A stretch of 64,000 bases of DNA, taken from NCBI GenBank assembly GCA_021200565.1, contig JAJQGJ010000012.1:195464-259463 (forward strand). The letters run 5' to 3'. This DNA is from Oscillospiraceae bacterium (GTDB lineage: Bacteria; Bacillota; Clostridia; Oscillospirales; Ruminococcaceae). Made by a program: the position numbers and the translations under genes. Below the pieces are notes generated by a model. That model made no database searches. It saw only the letters and a program-made list of their open reading frames with translations, and had not been told where the DNA came from. Numbering within the stretch: position 1 is the stretch's first letter; each line of letters begins with the position of its first letter. Shown here piece by piece: positions 24,264 through 32,963 of the stretch.

Positions 24264-25441
24264 AAGTAACGAAAGTGTTTTCCGTGCCGCTGTTCAAGCA
24301 GAGCCTCCGGGCAAACAGAGTGCTTCTGATAGCCTGCACGGTGGTTCTGTGCCTGATGACAGTGGTCATAACATATGCCGGAAATCTGATCGCCGGAACG
24401 GAATCTGCAGATTATACCGATGCCCAGAGCGATTTCTACAGCCATCTGTATGTCTTAGCGGCATATAACGATATGATGGGAACTGACTTAAGCTATGACG
24501 ACTTCGCATCAGCTGACGACACAACCATGTATGAAACCGTTTTCGAGATGATGTCGGCGCAGTCGGATGAGCTTGATTTGTCGGTTGAGAAGTTCGCTGA
24601 ATCGGCTGAGCTCCTTGCAGAGTCGGACGTAGGACTTGATGTCTATATCACAAACTTTGAGTATGTCTATGCCTTGGGCGCCACTGAGGGAGTCTTCACT
24701 GGCGATACTCTCGACGTCAGCACCATGATGACGAACATGTTTGAGATGATGGGAATGTCAAGCGACATGCTGAACACAATGACTGAGATGGACACAAGCG
24801 CCATGCTCAACCAGATGTACTTCACAATTATGTGCTTACTGCCGATTATACTTTTCATCATCTTTGCCGGCAACGAGCTTTTCGTTGACCAAGTCGACAA
24901 GGGCTCGATGGCTTATGTCTTATCCACCCCGACAAAGAGAAGCGCAGTAGTTATCACTCAGCTTATATACATGATAATCACGCCACTAGTGATGGTCGGC
25001 TGCGGGCTGATAGTAAGGCTTGTGGCGACAAGAGCATTCACCGGTGAAGTGGATATAGTGAAATTTTTGGCTCTCTACGGCGGAATCTATCTCTTAGCGG
25101 AAGCGATGGCAAGCATCTGCTATATGGCAAGCTGTATATTCAATCTCAGCAAGAATGCACTTGCGCTGGGCGGAGGACTCAACGTCTGGTTCTTCCTCTG
25201 CTCGCTCCTCGGAATGTTCGGCTCCGAAACGATGGTCAGCATGGGAATGGGAGCAGAAATGCTCGGAGTCTTCAACAATCTGACTATAGTCGGACTATTT
25301 GACGCCGAAGCCCTGGGAACTGTTGGCTCAGGAGCGGTTGATTACGCATTCGTTCCAAAGCTGATAGCTTTGCTACTGATAGCTGTGGTCTGCTACGCTA
25401 TTGGCGCAGTTAGATTCCAGAAAAAAGATTTACCGTTATAA
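24260..25441 (+). CDS. ABC-2 type exporter permease
   Basis: This is a 393-residue membrane protein. It has a first helix (LLIACTVVLCLMTVVITYAG) and then a large acidic extracellular segment (about residues 45-190) with many Asp, Met and Ser. Five further helices follow, the last at VPKLIALLLIAVVCYAIGAVRF. ABC-2 permeases usually have six helices, with a large loop after the first in this subtype. It partners with the two ATPases upstream. Confidence 0.85.
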   Translation: MKVTKVFSVPLFKQSLRANRVLLIACTVVLCLMTVVITYAGNLIAGTESADYTDAQSDFYSHLYVLAAYNDMMGTDLSYDDFASADDTTMYETVFEMMSAQSDELDLSVEKFAESAELLAESDVGLDVYITNFEYVYALGATEGVFTGDTLDVSTMMTNMFEMMGMSSDMLNTMTEMDTSAMLNQMYFTIMCLLPIILFIIFAGNELFVDQVDKGSMAYVLSTPTKRSAVVITQLIYMIITPLVMVGCGLIVRLVATRAFTGEVDIVKFLALYGGIYLLAEAMASICYMASCIFNLSKNALALGGGLNVWFFLCSLLGMFGSETMVSMGMGAEMLGVFNNLTIVGLFDAEALGTVGSGAVDYAFVPKLIALLLIAVVCYAIGAVRFQKKDLPL

Positions 25442-25480
25442 AAACTTTGAAGCAAAATTTTCAAGGAGGAATGCCCATAT

Positions 25481-27277
25481 ATGCTTCATATTTTCGGAAA
25501 TATGAAGACCAAGGACAGGTGGCTCGCACTTCTGTGCGTGCTGCTTGTTTGCGGTCAGGTATATTTTGATTTGCGTCTGCCCGATTACACCGCTGAGATA
25601 ACAGTACTTATCAGCAGTGAAGTGACCGAGCTGTCGCAATATTTTGCGGCTGGCGGCAAGATGCTCGCCTGTGCTTTATGCAGTGCGCTTCTGACGGTTA
25701 TAGTAGGATATTTATCCGCAATGATTGCGGCTGACTTCTCATATGATGTCAGAGCGAAGCTCTTTGACAAGGTCACTTCTTTCGGCTCAGGCGAAATAAA
25801 GAAGTTCTCAACCGCAAGCTTAATCACCCGTACCACCAACGATATAACCCAGATCCAGATGATAATCTCGATGGGACTGCAGATGCTCATCCGTGCGCCC
25901 ATTATGGCCATCTGGGCGGTAATCAAGATAGTCGGCAAGAGCTGGGAGCTCTCGGTTGTGGTCGCCTCGGCTGTTGTAATCGTCGTGGGAGCGCTGATAG
26001 TCCTGCTCGCCATCATGATTCCGAAATTCAGAGTCGTCCAGAAGCAGATTGATGACGTCAACAGAATCACGGAAGAAAATCTGAACGGCATCAGGGTTGT
26101 CAGAGCTTTCAACGCCGAAAATTATCAGGAATCAAAATTCGACAAGGCGAATACAAACCTCATGAAAACTCAGCTCTTTACCGGCAGAGGAATGGCGGTT
26201 CTCTCGCCTATCATGATGTTTGTGCAGAGCGGCGTCAGCGTTGCCATCTATTATGTCGGAGCAATTCTGATTAATAATATCGAAGTTCCGCTCAGTGGCA
26301 CTGCCGCAGAGATTGCAACCGCAATATCCGAGCGTTCAACAATGCTCGGCGAGGTCGTTTCGTTCAGCTCGTATGCACTTTATGTCATCATGTCGTTTGT
26401 AATGCTACTCATGATATTCATGCTCCTTCCCCGTGCGCAGGTTTCTGCCCAGAGAATCAATGAGGTTCTGGATGCGGATATTGCAGTCAAAGAGGGCACC
26501 GAAACTGACTCAGACGAAACCGGAACTATTGAATTCAAAGATGTTTCCTTCCGCTATCCCGACGCTTCGGAGGGTTGCCTGAAGCACATCACATTTTCAG
26601 CTAAGAAAGGCGAAACGGTTGCATTTATCGGCGCTACCGGTTCGGGCAAATCCACTTTAGGCGGGCTCGCCGCAAGGCTTTATGACGCCACTTCGGGAAC
26701 GGTTCTTCTTGATGGCATGGAAATCTCGAGATATGATTTCGAAACGCTTTATAAGAAAGTGGGATATATCCCACAAAAGGCGACTCTCTTTGCAGACACC
26801 GTTGAGGGCAACCTGAAATTCGGCTCCACAAGAAGCAACATAACCTATGAGGAAATGGAAAACGCCATGGATATAGCTCAGGCTTCCGACTTCGTTCATG
26901 CTATGGATGACGATGTGAATAGCAGAATTGCCGCAGGCGGCTCGAACGTATCCGGCGGTCAGAAACAGCGTCTTTCAATCGCCAGAGCGGTTGCCGGAAA
27001 GCCGGAAATTCTCATCTTCGACGATTCCTTCTCGGCTCTTGACTATAAGACGGATAAGGCATTACGTCAGAGAATCAAGACAGACCTCAATGGCACAACC
27101 TGCCTCATCGTCGCCCAGAGAATCGGAACCATCCGACACGCCGACAAGATTATCGTTCTTGATGATGGCGAGGTCAAGGGAATAGGCACTCATGATGAAC
27201 TCATGAAGAATTGCCCGGTTTATCAGCAGATAGCTTTGTCGCAGCTCTCGGAAGATGAGCTTGCGGCTAATGAATAA
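25481..27277 (+). CDS. ABC exporter half-transporter (MsbA/LmrA type), subunit 1
   Basis: The 598-residue protein has six transmembrane helices (1-330) followed by an ATPase domain with Walker A GATGSGKST, signature NVSGGQKQR and Walker B ILIFDDSFSALD. In the Walker B motif the catalytic Glu is replaced by Asp (DDS), typical of the degenerate-site subunit of heterodimeric multidrug exporters. AAGGAGGAAT precedes the ATG. The gene directly follows the ABC-2 permease and precedes subunit 2. Confidence 0.93.
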   Translation: MLHIFGNMKTKDRWLALLCVLLVCGQVYFDLRLPDYTAEITVLISSEVTELSQYFAAGGKMLACALCSALLTVIVGYLSAMIAADFSYDVRAKLFDKVTSFGSGEIKKFSTASLITRTTNDITQIQMIISMGLQMLIRAPIMAIWAVIKIVGKSWELSVVVASAVVIVVGALIVLLAIMIPKFRVVQKQIDDVNRITEENLNGIRVVRAFNAENYQESKFDKANTNLMKTQLFTGRGMAVLSPIMMFVQSGVSVAIYYVGAILINNIEVPLSGTAAEIATAISERSTMLGEVVSFSSYALYVIMSFVMLLMIFMLLPRAQVSAQRINEVLDADIAVKEGTETDSDETGTIEFKDVSFRYPDASEGCLKHITFSAKKGETVAFIGATGSGKSTLGGLAARLYDATSGTVLLDGMEISRYDFETLYKKVGYIPQKATLFADTVEGNLKFGSTRSNITYEEMENAMDIAQASDFVHAMDDDVNSRIAAGGSNVSGGQKQRLSIARAVAGKPEILIFDDSFSALDYKTDKALRQRIKTDLNGTTCLIVAQRIGTIRHADKIIVLDDGEVKGIGTHDELMKNCPVYQQIALSQLSEDELAANE

Positions 27278-27291
27278 GGAGGTGACTGATT

Positions 27292-29112
27292 ATGCCGGAA
27301 ACAAATTCAAGACCCATGCGTGGACCCGGAGGCAGAGGCGCCCGTGACACAAGACGAGCCAAGGACATGAAGGGTGCGCTCTTGGGGCTTCTCAAATACA
27401 TCAGCAACCAGACGGGAATCATAGTTTTTGCACTCGTTCTCGCCGCCGCAGGTGCAGTTTTAACCATCATCGGTCCGAACCAGATAAGCCGCCTTACCGA
27501 CTATATCTATGACGGCTTGACGACTTCCATTGATATGGACGGAGTTCTGAGCGTTGCTCTTCTGCTGCTCGGAATATATCTCGCAAGTGCGCTCTTCAGC
27601 TTCTTGCAGCACTACATCATGCAGACTGTCACTCAGAGAACCTCAAAAAGGCTCCGTGGCGACATAAGCTCGAAGATCAACAGGCTTCCGCTTAAGTACT
27701 TCTCGGGAAATGCCGCAGGAGACGTACTCTCGAGAATGACGAACGATGTCGACATGATAGGTCAGGCTATGTCAAACAGCCTGTCGAACCTGGTCACTGC
27801 AATCGCTCAGTTCATCGGCTGCCTCATCATGATGTACTACACCAACTGGATTATGGCAACGACAACTGTCCTTGCGACTATTGTCGGACTTATCTGCATG
27901 GTAGTGGTCATGAGCCGGTCACAGAAATACTTCACTGCACGTCAGGAAAACCTCGGAATCCTCAACGGCTACATCGAGGAGATGTACACCGGTCACGATG
28001 TCATCAGGATTCTCAACGCCGAGGGCGAAGTCAAGGAAACCTTCACTTCGATGAACAAGGCAGTAAAGAACGCCAACTTCCGCTCGCAGTTCCTGTCTGG
28101 TCTCATGCAGCCGATTATGACATTCATCGGCAACTTCAGCTATGTAGCTGTATGCGTTGTCGGTGCGGCTCAGATTATCAACGGCAATATCAGCTTCGGC
28201 GTTATCACCGCATTCCTGATCTACACAAGGCTCTTCGAATCCCCGCTTCGCCAGATTTCGCAGGCTATGACTCAGGTTCAGTCCTGTGCGGCAGCTTCCG
28301 AGAGAGTATTTGAATTCCTTTCGGAGGAAGAGATGGAGGACGAGTCCTCGAAGACTGAGAAGATAGAGAACGTCAGGGGCGAAGTCGAGTTTAGAAACGT
28401 TAAGTTTGCATATCCGAATGCTCCTGAAAAAGAGATTATTCATGGCTTCAGTGTGAAGGTCGAACCCGGGCAGAAGGTCGCTATCGTCGGACCTACAGGT
28501 GCCGGCAAGACGACTATGGTCAATCTTCTGATGCGCTTCTTCGAACCAACAGGCGGCGAGATTTTTATCGACGGAGTTCCGACGAGCGACGTTCCCAGAA
28601 GCAACGTCCACAACCAGTTCGGAATGGTTTTGCAGGACACTTGGCTCTTTGAGGGAACCGTCAGAGAGAATCTTCTTTACAACACTGAGGGTGTAACGGA
28701 CGAGCAGGTGAAGGCGGCTTGCAAGGCTTGCGGAATTCACAGCTTCATCAAGGCACTTCCCCAAGGCTATGACTCAGTCCTCAGCGACAACACGGCAATT
28801 TCAGCCGGTCAGAAGCAGCTTCTGACTATTGCAAGAGCCATGATCCAGAACAGCCCGATGCTCATCTTAGACGAGGCAACCTCGAGCGTCGACACCAAGA
28901 CCGAGATGATCACTCAGGAGGCTATGGATAAGCTGACCGACAAGAGAACAAGCTTCGTCATCGCCCACCGCCTGTCGACCATCAGGAACGCCGACATAAT
29001 TCTGGTAATGCGAAACGGCGACATCGTCGAGCAAGGAACGCACGATGAGCTCCTGGCAAAAGGCGGCTTCTATGCCGAGCTCTATAACAGCCAGTTTGAA
29101 GAGGTGGCGTAG
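27292..29112 (+). CDS. ABC exporter half-transporter (MsbA/LmrA type), subunit 2
   Basis: The 606-residue partner of subunit 1 has a short basic N-terminal extension, six helices, and an ATPase domain with Walker A GPTGAGKTT, the signature-region text AISAGQKQL, and a full Walker B ILDEATSSVD with catalytic Glu. One degenerate and one intact subunit form the usual heterodimer. AAGGAGG lies 15 bases after the subunit 1 stop. Probable multidrug or lipid efflux, co-controlled with the TetR operon. Confidence 0.93.
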   Translation: MPETNSRPMRGPGGRGARDTRRAKDMKGALLGLLKYISNQTGIIVFALVLAAAGAVLTIIGPNQISRLTDYIYDGLTTSIDMDGVLSVALLLLGIYLASALFSFLQHYIMQTVTQRTSKRLRGDISSKINRLPLKYFSGNAAGDVLSRMTNDVDMIGQAMSNSLSNLVTAIAQFIGCLIMMYYTNWIMATTTVLATIVGLICMVVVMSRSQKYFTARQENLGILNGYIEEMYTGHDVIRILNAEGEVKETFTSMNKAVKNANFRSQFLSGLMQPIMTFIGNFSYVAVCVVGAAQIINGNISFGVITAFLIYTRLFESPLRQISQAMTQVQSCAAASERVFEFLSEEEMEDESSKTEKIENVRGEVEFRNVKFAYPNAPEKEIIHGFSVKVEPGQKVAIVGPTGAGKTTMVNLLMRFFEPTGGEIFIDGVPTSDVPRSNVHNQFGMVLQDTWLFEGTVRENLLYNTEGVTDEQVKAACKACGIHSFIKALPQGYDSVLSDNTAISAGQKQLLTIARAMIQNSPMLILDEATSSVDTKTEMITQEAMDKLTDKRTSFVIAHRLSTIRNADIILVMRNGDIVEQGTHDELLAKGGFYAELYNSQFEEVA

Positions 29113-29171
29113 GAAAGCTGTCAGCATTGCATGGAAAATGCGGTGTCATGATGCTGGGACTTTGGAAAATG

Positions 29172-29201
29172 AAAAGAGCGACCCTCCGGTCGCTCTTTTT
29201 T
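29172..29201 (+). terminator. Terminator after the exporter operon
   Basis: GAGCGACC (29176-29183) pairs with GGTCGCTC (29188-29195), followed by TTTTTT. The A run upstream could also serve the converging gene. Confidence 0.85.
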
Positions 29202-29206
29202 GATTC

Positions 29207-30322
29207 TTAGGTATAATACTGATACAGCCAGCACCTGATCATCCCGTTATAAAGCTTTCGTCTCTTATCGGCTTTTTTGCCGAAGAGGCGTTCGAATTCT
29301 TCGTGGGGAGAGATGATATAGCACGGGTGGTCTTTCGACGGGGCTAAAACCTGTCCCATCACTTTATAAAGCTCCTCGGCTTCCTTGAGCTCGAGTAGTC
29401 TTTCACCATATGGCGGGTTGCAGACGGTGATTGTGCCGTCCTTCGGCTTGAAGTTCTTTATATCCGCTTTTGCCGCTCTGATATACTCCCCGACTCCGGC
29501 AAGCTTCGAGTTCTGGAGCGTGAGTGCCACTGCCCTTTCATCAATATCAGAGCCGGTGCCAGTGAAGCCGCCGTTTAGATTCGCCTGCTCCCTTGCCTGC
29601 TCTCTTTCAGTCTTCCAGATGCTCTTCGGGACACTGTCCCAGCTTTCGGCGGAGAAGTGGCGCATGAGCCCGGGTGCGATTCTCATCGACTTGTATGCCG
29701 ATTCAATGAGAAGCGTTCCGCTTCCGCACATCGGGTCCACAACCTGGCTTCCGGTTTTGACCCTTGCAAAGTCGGCGATTGCGGCGGCGAGGGTTTCCTT
29801 TATCGGAGCTTCATTGGCGTCCTTTCTGTATCCACGCTTGTGAAGACCGGCGCCGGAGGTGTCGAGATAAACCGTGCAGCGGTCTTTATAGATATTGAAC
29901 TGGATCTGGTGGAGCGGTCCTGTCTCCTCAAAGCGCTCGATTCCGTACTTTTTCGACAGCCTTGTGACTGCCGCTTTTTTTATTATCGACTGGCAGTCGG
30001 GAATGCTGTGAAGAGTGGAATTAAGAGAGCTCCCCTTGACCGGGAACCGATCATACTTCCCGATGAAGTCTTCAAGCGGAAGAGCCTTGACTCCCTGGAA
30101 AAGCTGCTCGAACGTCTTTGCCTCGAAGCTTCCAAGCTCAATCATCACTCTTTCGGCTGTCGAGAGGCGGATATTAGCCCTTGCGAGCATATTTATGTCG
30201 CCGTCGAATGAGATTCTTCCGTCGGAAACGGCTAAGTTCTCACCGCCTGCTCTCTTAATCTCAAAGGACAACACGCTCTCCACGCCGAAAAGGCAGGGGC
30301 AGCAGTATCTTATCCTGTCCAT
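29207..30322 (-). CDS. THUMP-domain class I RNA methyltransferase (RlmL/YpsC type)
   Basis: The 371-residue protein has an N-terminal ferredoxin-like/THUMP region for RNA binding, and a Rossmann methyltransferase domain with VVDPMCGSGTLLIE (SAM loop) and the catalytic NPPYGERL, which marks N2-guanine or related base methylation. This fits the Firmicutes 23S rRNA m2G enzyme family. The ATG at 30322 follows GAGGTG; TTG at 30325 is a weaker start. Confidence 0.88.
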   Translation of the reverse strand: MDRIRYCCPCLFGVESVLSFEIKRAGGENLAVSDGRISFDGDINMLARANIRLSTAERVMIELGSFEAKTFEQLFQGVKALPLEDFIGKYDRFPVKGSSLNSTLHSIPDCQSIIKKAAVTRLSKKYGIERFEETGPLHQIQFNIYKDRCTVYLDTSGAGLHKRGYRKDANEAPIKETLAAAIADFARVKTGSQVVDPMCGSGTLLIESAYKSMRIAPGLMRHFSAESWDSVPKSIWKTEREQAREQANLNGGFTGTGSDIDERAVALTLQNSKLAGVGEYIRAAKADIKNFKPKDGTITVCNPPYGERLLELKEAEELYKVMGQVLAPSKDHPCYIISPHEEFERLFGKKADKRRKLYNGMIRCWLYQYYT

Positions 30323-30370
30323 CAAAACACCTCAAATGCTAATTTATAATATTCGTGATTATGCAGGTGC

Positions 30371-30394
30371 GGGCGGATGACATCCGCCCCTACA
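30371..30394. repeat. Intergenic palindromic element, family B (half)
   Basis: GGGCGGATGACATCCGCCCC followed by TACA, one arm of the family B element described at 46786. Confidence 0.7.
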
Positions 30395-30411
30395 ATTTCC
30401 CCTACAGATTT

Positions 30412-32766
30412 CTAATAGAATTCACGCAAAATTTCAGTAATATACGTGTAGTTGTTTCCGGTCAGTTCAATATAGTCGTTCAGGTCAACGCCGTCGGTCA
30501 CGATGCAGGCAGTTGAGCTCGACGAAAGCGCAGAAAGTGTCTGGTCAAGCTCTGTAACCTCGTGAACGCCCGAGCAGGTTGCCGGAATATTGGTCTTCTT
30601 GTAGTAGCCGGTGGCGGTGGAGGTGCAGTTGCTTCCGGCGATAAGACCGGTTTCAGTGCAGTATTCGCGGGTTACAACCGACGAGCAGGTGTCAAAGGTC
30701 GTGACCTCGCCTGCGTCGGCAATGTCTCCGAAAATATTCTTCCACATTGCAGCAGAGCCATAGCAATTATCGGTGTCAATCTCCTCCGGGGTGTCGTGAC
30801 CTATCCAGAGACCGGTTACATATTCGGGAGTGCAGCCGATGAACCAGAGGTCGCACCAGTCCTGAGTGGTACCGGTTTTTGCGATGAGCTCGACGTTGTC
30901 AAGCTTTGCGTTTCTTGCAGTTCCTCTTGAGGAGGAAACGACGCTTTCGAGCATTCTGTTCATGACATATGCCGTCGATTCGTCAATTACCTGTTCGCCG
31001 ATGAGCGAGTGGGTATAAATAGCCTCGCCGGTGCTGTCAAGAATTCTCGTTATGAATGTCGATTCATAGTATTTTCCGCCGTTGCCGAAAATCTGATAGG
31101 CGGTTGTGATGTCCTGAAGAGTTACGCCGTTGGTGAGAGCGCCAACCGCCATAGGCGAACGTGCGACGTCCGTGAGACCGTCCTCGTAAAGCACCAGAGT
31201 GCTGAGATGCAGCCTGTAGTAGAGGAATTCAAAGCTTGTACTCGGGCTCAGAAGCTCCACAAGCTGGGCAGCACCGGTGTTGAGAGAGCGCTGCAGGTTT
31301 GACGCCACTGTGTTGTATTCCTTCGACCAGGATGACGTGTAGGCGCCGCTCGTCGAGTAGTTTCTCGGCCATACAAGGTAGCCGTTTTCCGAGCTCGAAT
31401 CCTCTATAAGAAGCGGAACGTCCAGAAGAAGCGTTGACCATGTAACCAAATCGTTCTCAATAGCAAGCGAATAGGAAGCAAGCGGCTTTATCGAGGAGCC
31501 CGGCTGACGTGTTGACATTGTGGCACGGTTAAGCCCGAGTGGGCTCTCCTTTTCGCCGATTCCTCCGACTACTGCAAGAATTCGCCCGCTGTAATCCATG
31601 CAGATAAACGCACTTTGCGGAATGTCCTCGTTGCCGTCCTCCGAGAAGGTGTAGAGGTCAAGATACTTCTCCTCAAGCTCGATCTGAATGTCGAGGTCGA
31701 CGCAGGTATAGATCTTGTAGCCTCCCGAGCAGAGCTCCTGATAAGCCTCATTCCATGTTTCATAGCCATAGTAGCTCATGAAGTAGTCGACAGCCTGATA
31801 GATGACGGCATCGACATAGTAGGAGGAAACATCGTCGAAGTTATCATAAGCCGAAAGAGCCGATGTGTCGACATCCTCCGACGAAGAGGAATTATAATCC
31901 ATGCTTCCGATGAGGTTCAGCTCCTCATTGAGAGCTCCCTCATACTCCTCAGTCGAAATAGCTCCGTTTTCGAGCATCTGATCAAGGATATAGACACGTC
32001 TTTCATAGTTACTCTCAGGGAAGTTTATCGGGTCGTTATAGTAAGGGTTCTTGGTGATGGCTGCGATACAGGCCGATTCGGCAAGCGTGAGCTGGCTTAC
32101 GTCCTTATTGAAGTAGTAGTTCGCCGCCGCCTGGACGCCGTAGATATTATTGTTAAGAGGGACCAAATTCAGATATGCCTCAAGAATATCGTCCTTTGAA
32201 TAGTTCTTCTCGAGCTGAACCGCACGATAAATCTCACGGAGCTTTCGCTGAACGCCCTCAATGCCGTCAGCATCGTCATCGCCGGTTATCTGCTTGACGG
32301 TCTGCTGGGTGATTGACGAAGCGCCTCTCACGTTGCCTTTGAGGAATATTTCGGCAACCGCAGTTGCAATTCCATAGAAGTCGACGCCGTCGTGGCTATA
32401 GAATCTCTCGTCCTCTGAATAGACGAAGGCGTCTCTTACATACTGGGGGATCTCCTCAAGGTCAGCCCAGATTCTCTTTTCGCCCTCGCTTGTGAGGGTG
32501 TCATAGACTATCCATTCATCGCCCGATTGAGCATAGATATAAGTAGTGTAGCTCGAAGAGATGTCGTCGAGGCTTATCTCGGAGGTGTCTTCCATAAGGT
32601 TCACGACGAACACGGTTGCCGCACATGCAACAATCATAACGGTTATTATTGCAATCATGAGGGCGCAAAGAATAACAGTCCCTATCATCTTAAGAACCAC
32701 TACAAGCGGCGTTGTCGCCATTTTAAAGCCCTTTTTGAATTTTTTCATGTTGGATTTTTTCTTCAC
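30412..32766 (-). CDS. Penicillin-binding protein 1A (transglycosylase/transpeptidase)
   Basis: This bifunctional peptidoglycan synthase of 784 residues has one N-terminal transmembrane helix (about 25-55) and a GT51 glycosyltransferase domain with EDERFYSHDGVD. The penicillin-binding domain has the active-site serine in RQPGSSIKPLASY, SLN and KTGT (AKTGTTQDW). The start is GTG at 32766, preceded by GAGAGGAG; an ATG six codons inside has none. The extracellular C-terminus is Ser/Thr-rich. Confidence 0.94.
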   Translation of the reverse strand: MKKKSNMKKFKKGFKMATTPLVVVLKMIGTVILCALMIAIITVMIVACAATVFVVNLMEDTSEISLDDISSSYTTYIYAQSGDEWIVYDTLTSEGEKRIWADLEEIPQYVRDAFVYSEDERFYSHDGVDFYGIATAVAEIFLKGNVRGASSITQQTVKQITGDDDADGIEGVQRKLREIYRAVQLEKNYSKDDILEAYLNLVPLNNNIYGVQAAANYYFNKDVSQLTLAESACIAAITKNPYYNDPINFPESNYERRVYILDQMLENGAISTEEYEGALNEELNLIGSMDYNSSSSEDVDTSALSAYDNFDDVSSYYVDAVIYQAVDYFMSYYGYETWNEAYQELCSGGYKIYTCVDLDIQIELEEKYLDLYTFSEDGNEDIPQSAFICMDYSGRILAVVGGIGEKESPLGLNRATMSTRQPGSSIKPLASYSLAIENDLVTWSTLLLDVPLLIEDSSSENGYLVWPRNYSTSGAYTSSWSKEYNTVASNLQRSLNTGAAQLVELLSPSTSFEFLYYRLHLSTLVLYEDGLTDVARSPMAVGALTNGVTLQDITTAYQIFGNGGKYYESTFITRILDSTGEAIYTHSLIGEQVIDESTAYVMNRMLESVVSSSRGTARNAKLDNVELIAKTGTTQDWCDLWFIGCTPEYVTGLWIGHDTPEEIDTDNCYGSAAMWKNIFGDIADAGEVTTFDTCSSVVTREYCTETGLIAGSNCTSTATGYYKKTNIPATCSGVHEVTELDQTLSALSSSSTACIVTDGVDLNDYIELTGNNYTYITEILREFY

Positions 32767-32916
32767 AGCACTTCTCCTCTCTTAAAGCCTGAACACGGGT
32801 GGCGTTGTGAATCATATATCATATGCCTATCATTATAGTACAAATCCCTCCGGATGTTAAGAGGGTATGGGAATTTGTAATGGATTTTTAATCTTTTGCG
32901 CAGGTGCAGCGGGTAT

Positions 32917-32945
32917 AAAAACAGGCGGCAACTAAGCCGCCTGCT
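32917..32945 (-). terminator. Terminator of the cmk-ispH operon
   Basis: On the minus strand CAGGCGGC pairs with GCCGCCTG and is followed by TTTTTAT. It lies 20 bases after the IspH-S1 stop. Confidence 0.8.
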
Positions 32946-32963
32946 CAATTTCATGTAAAGATA

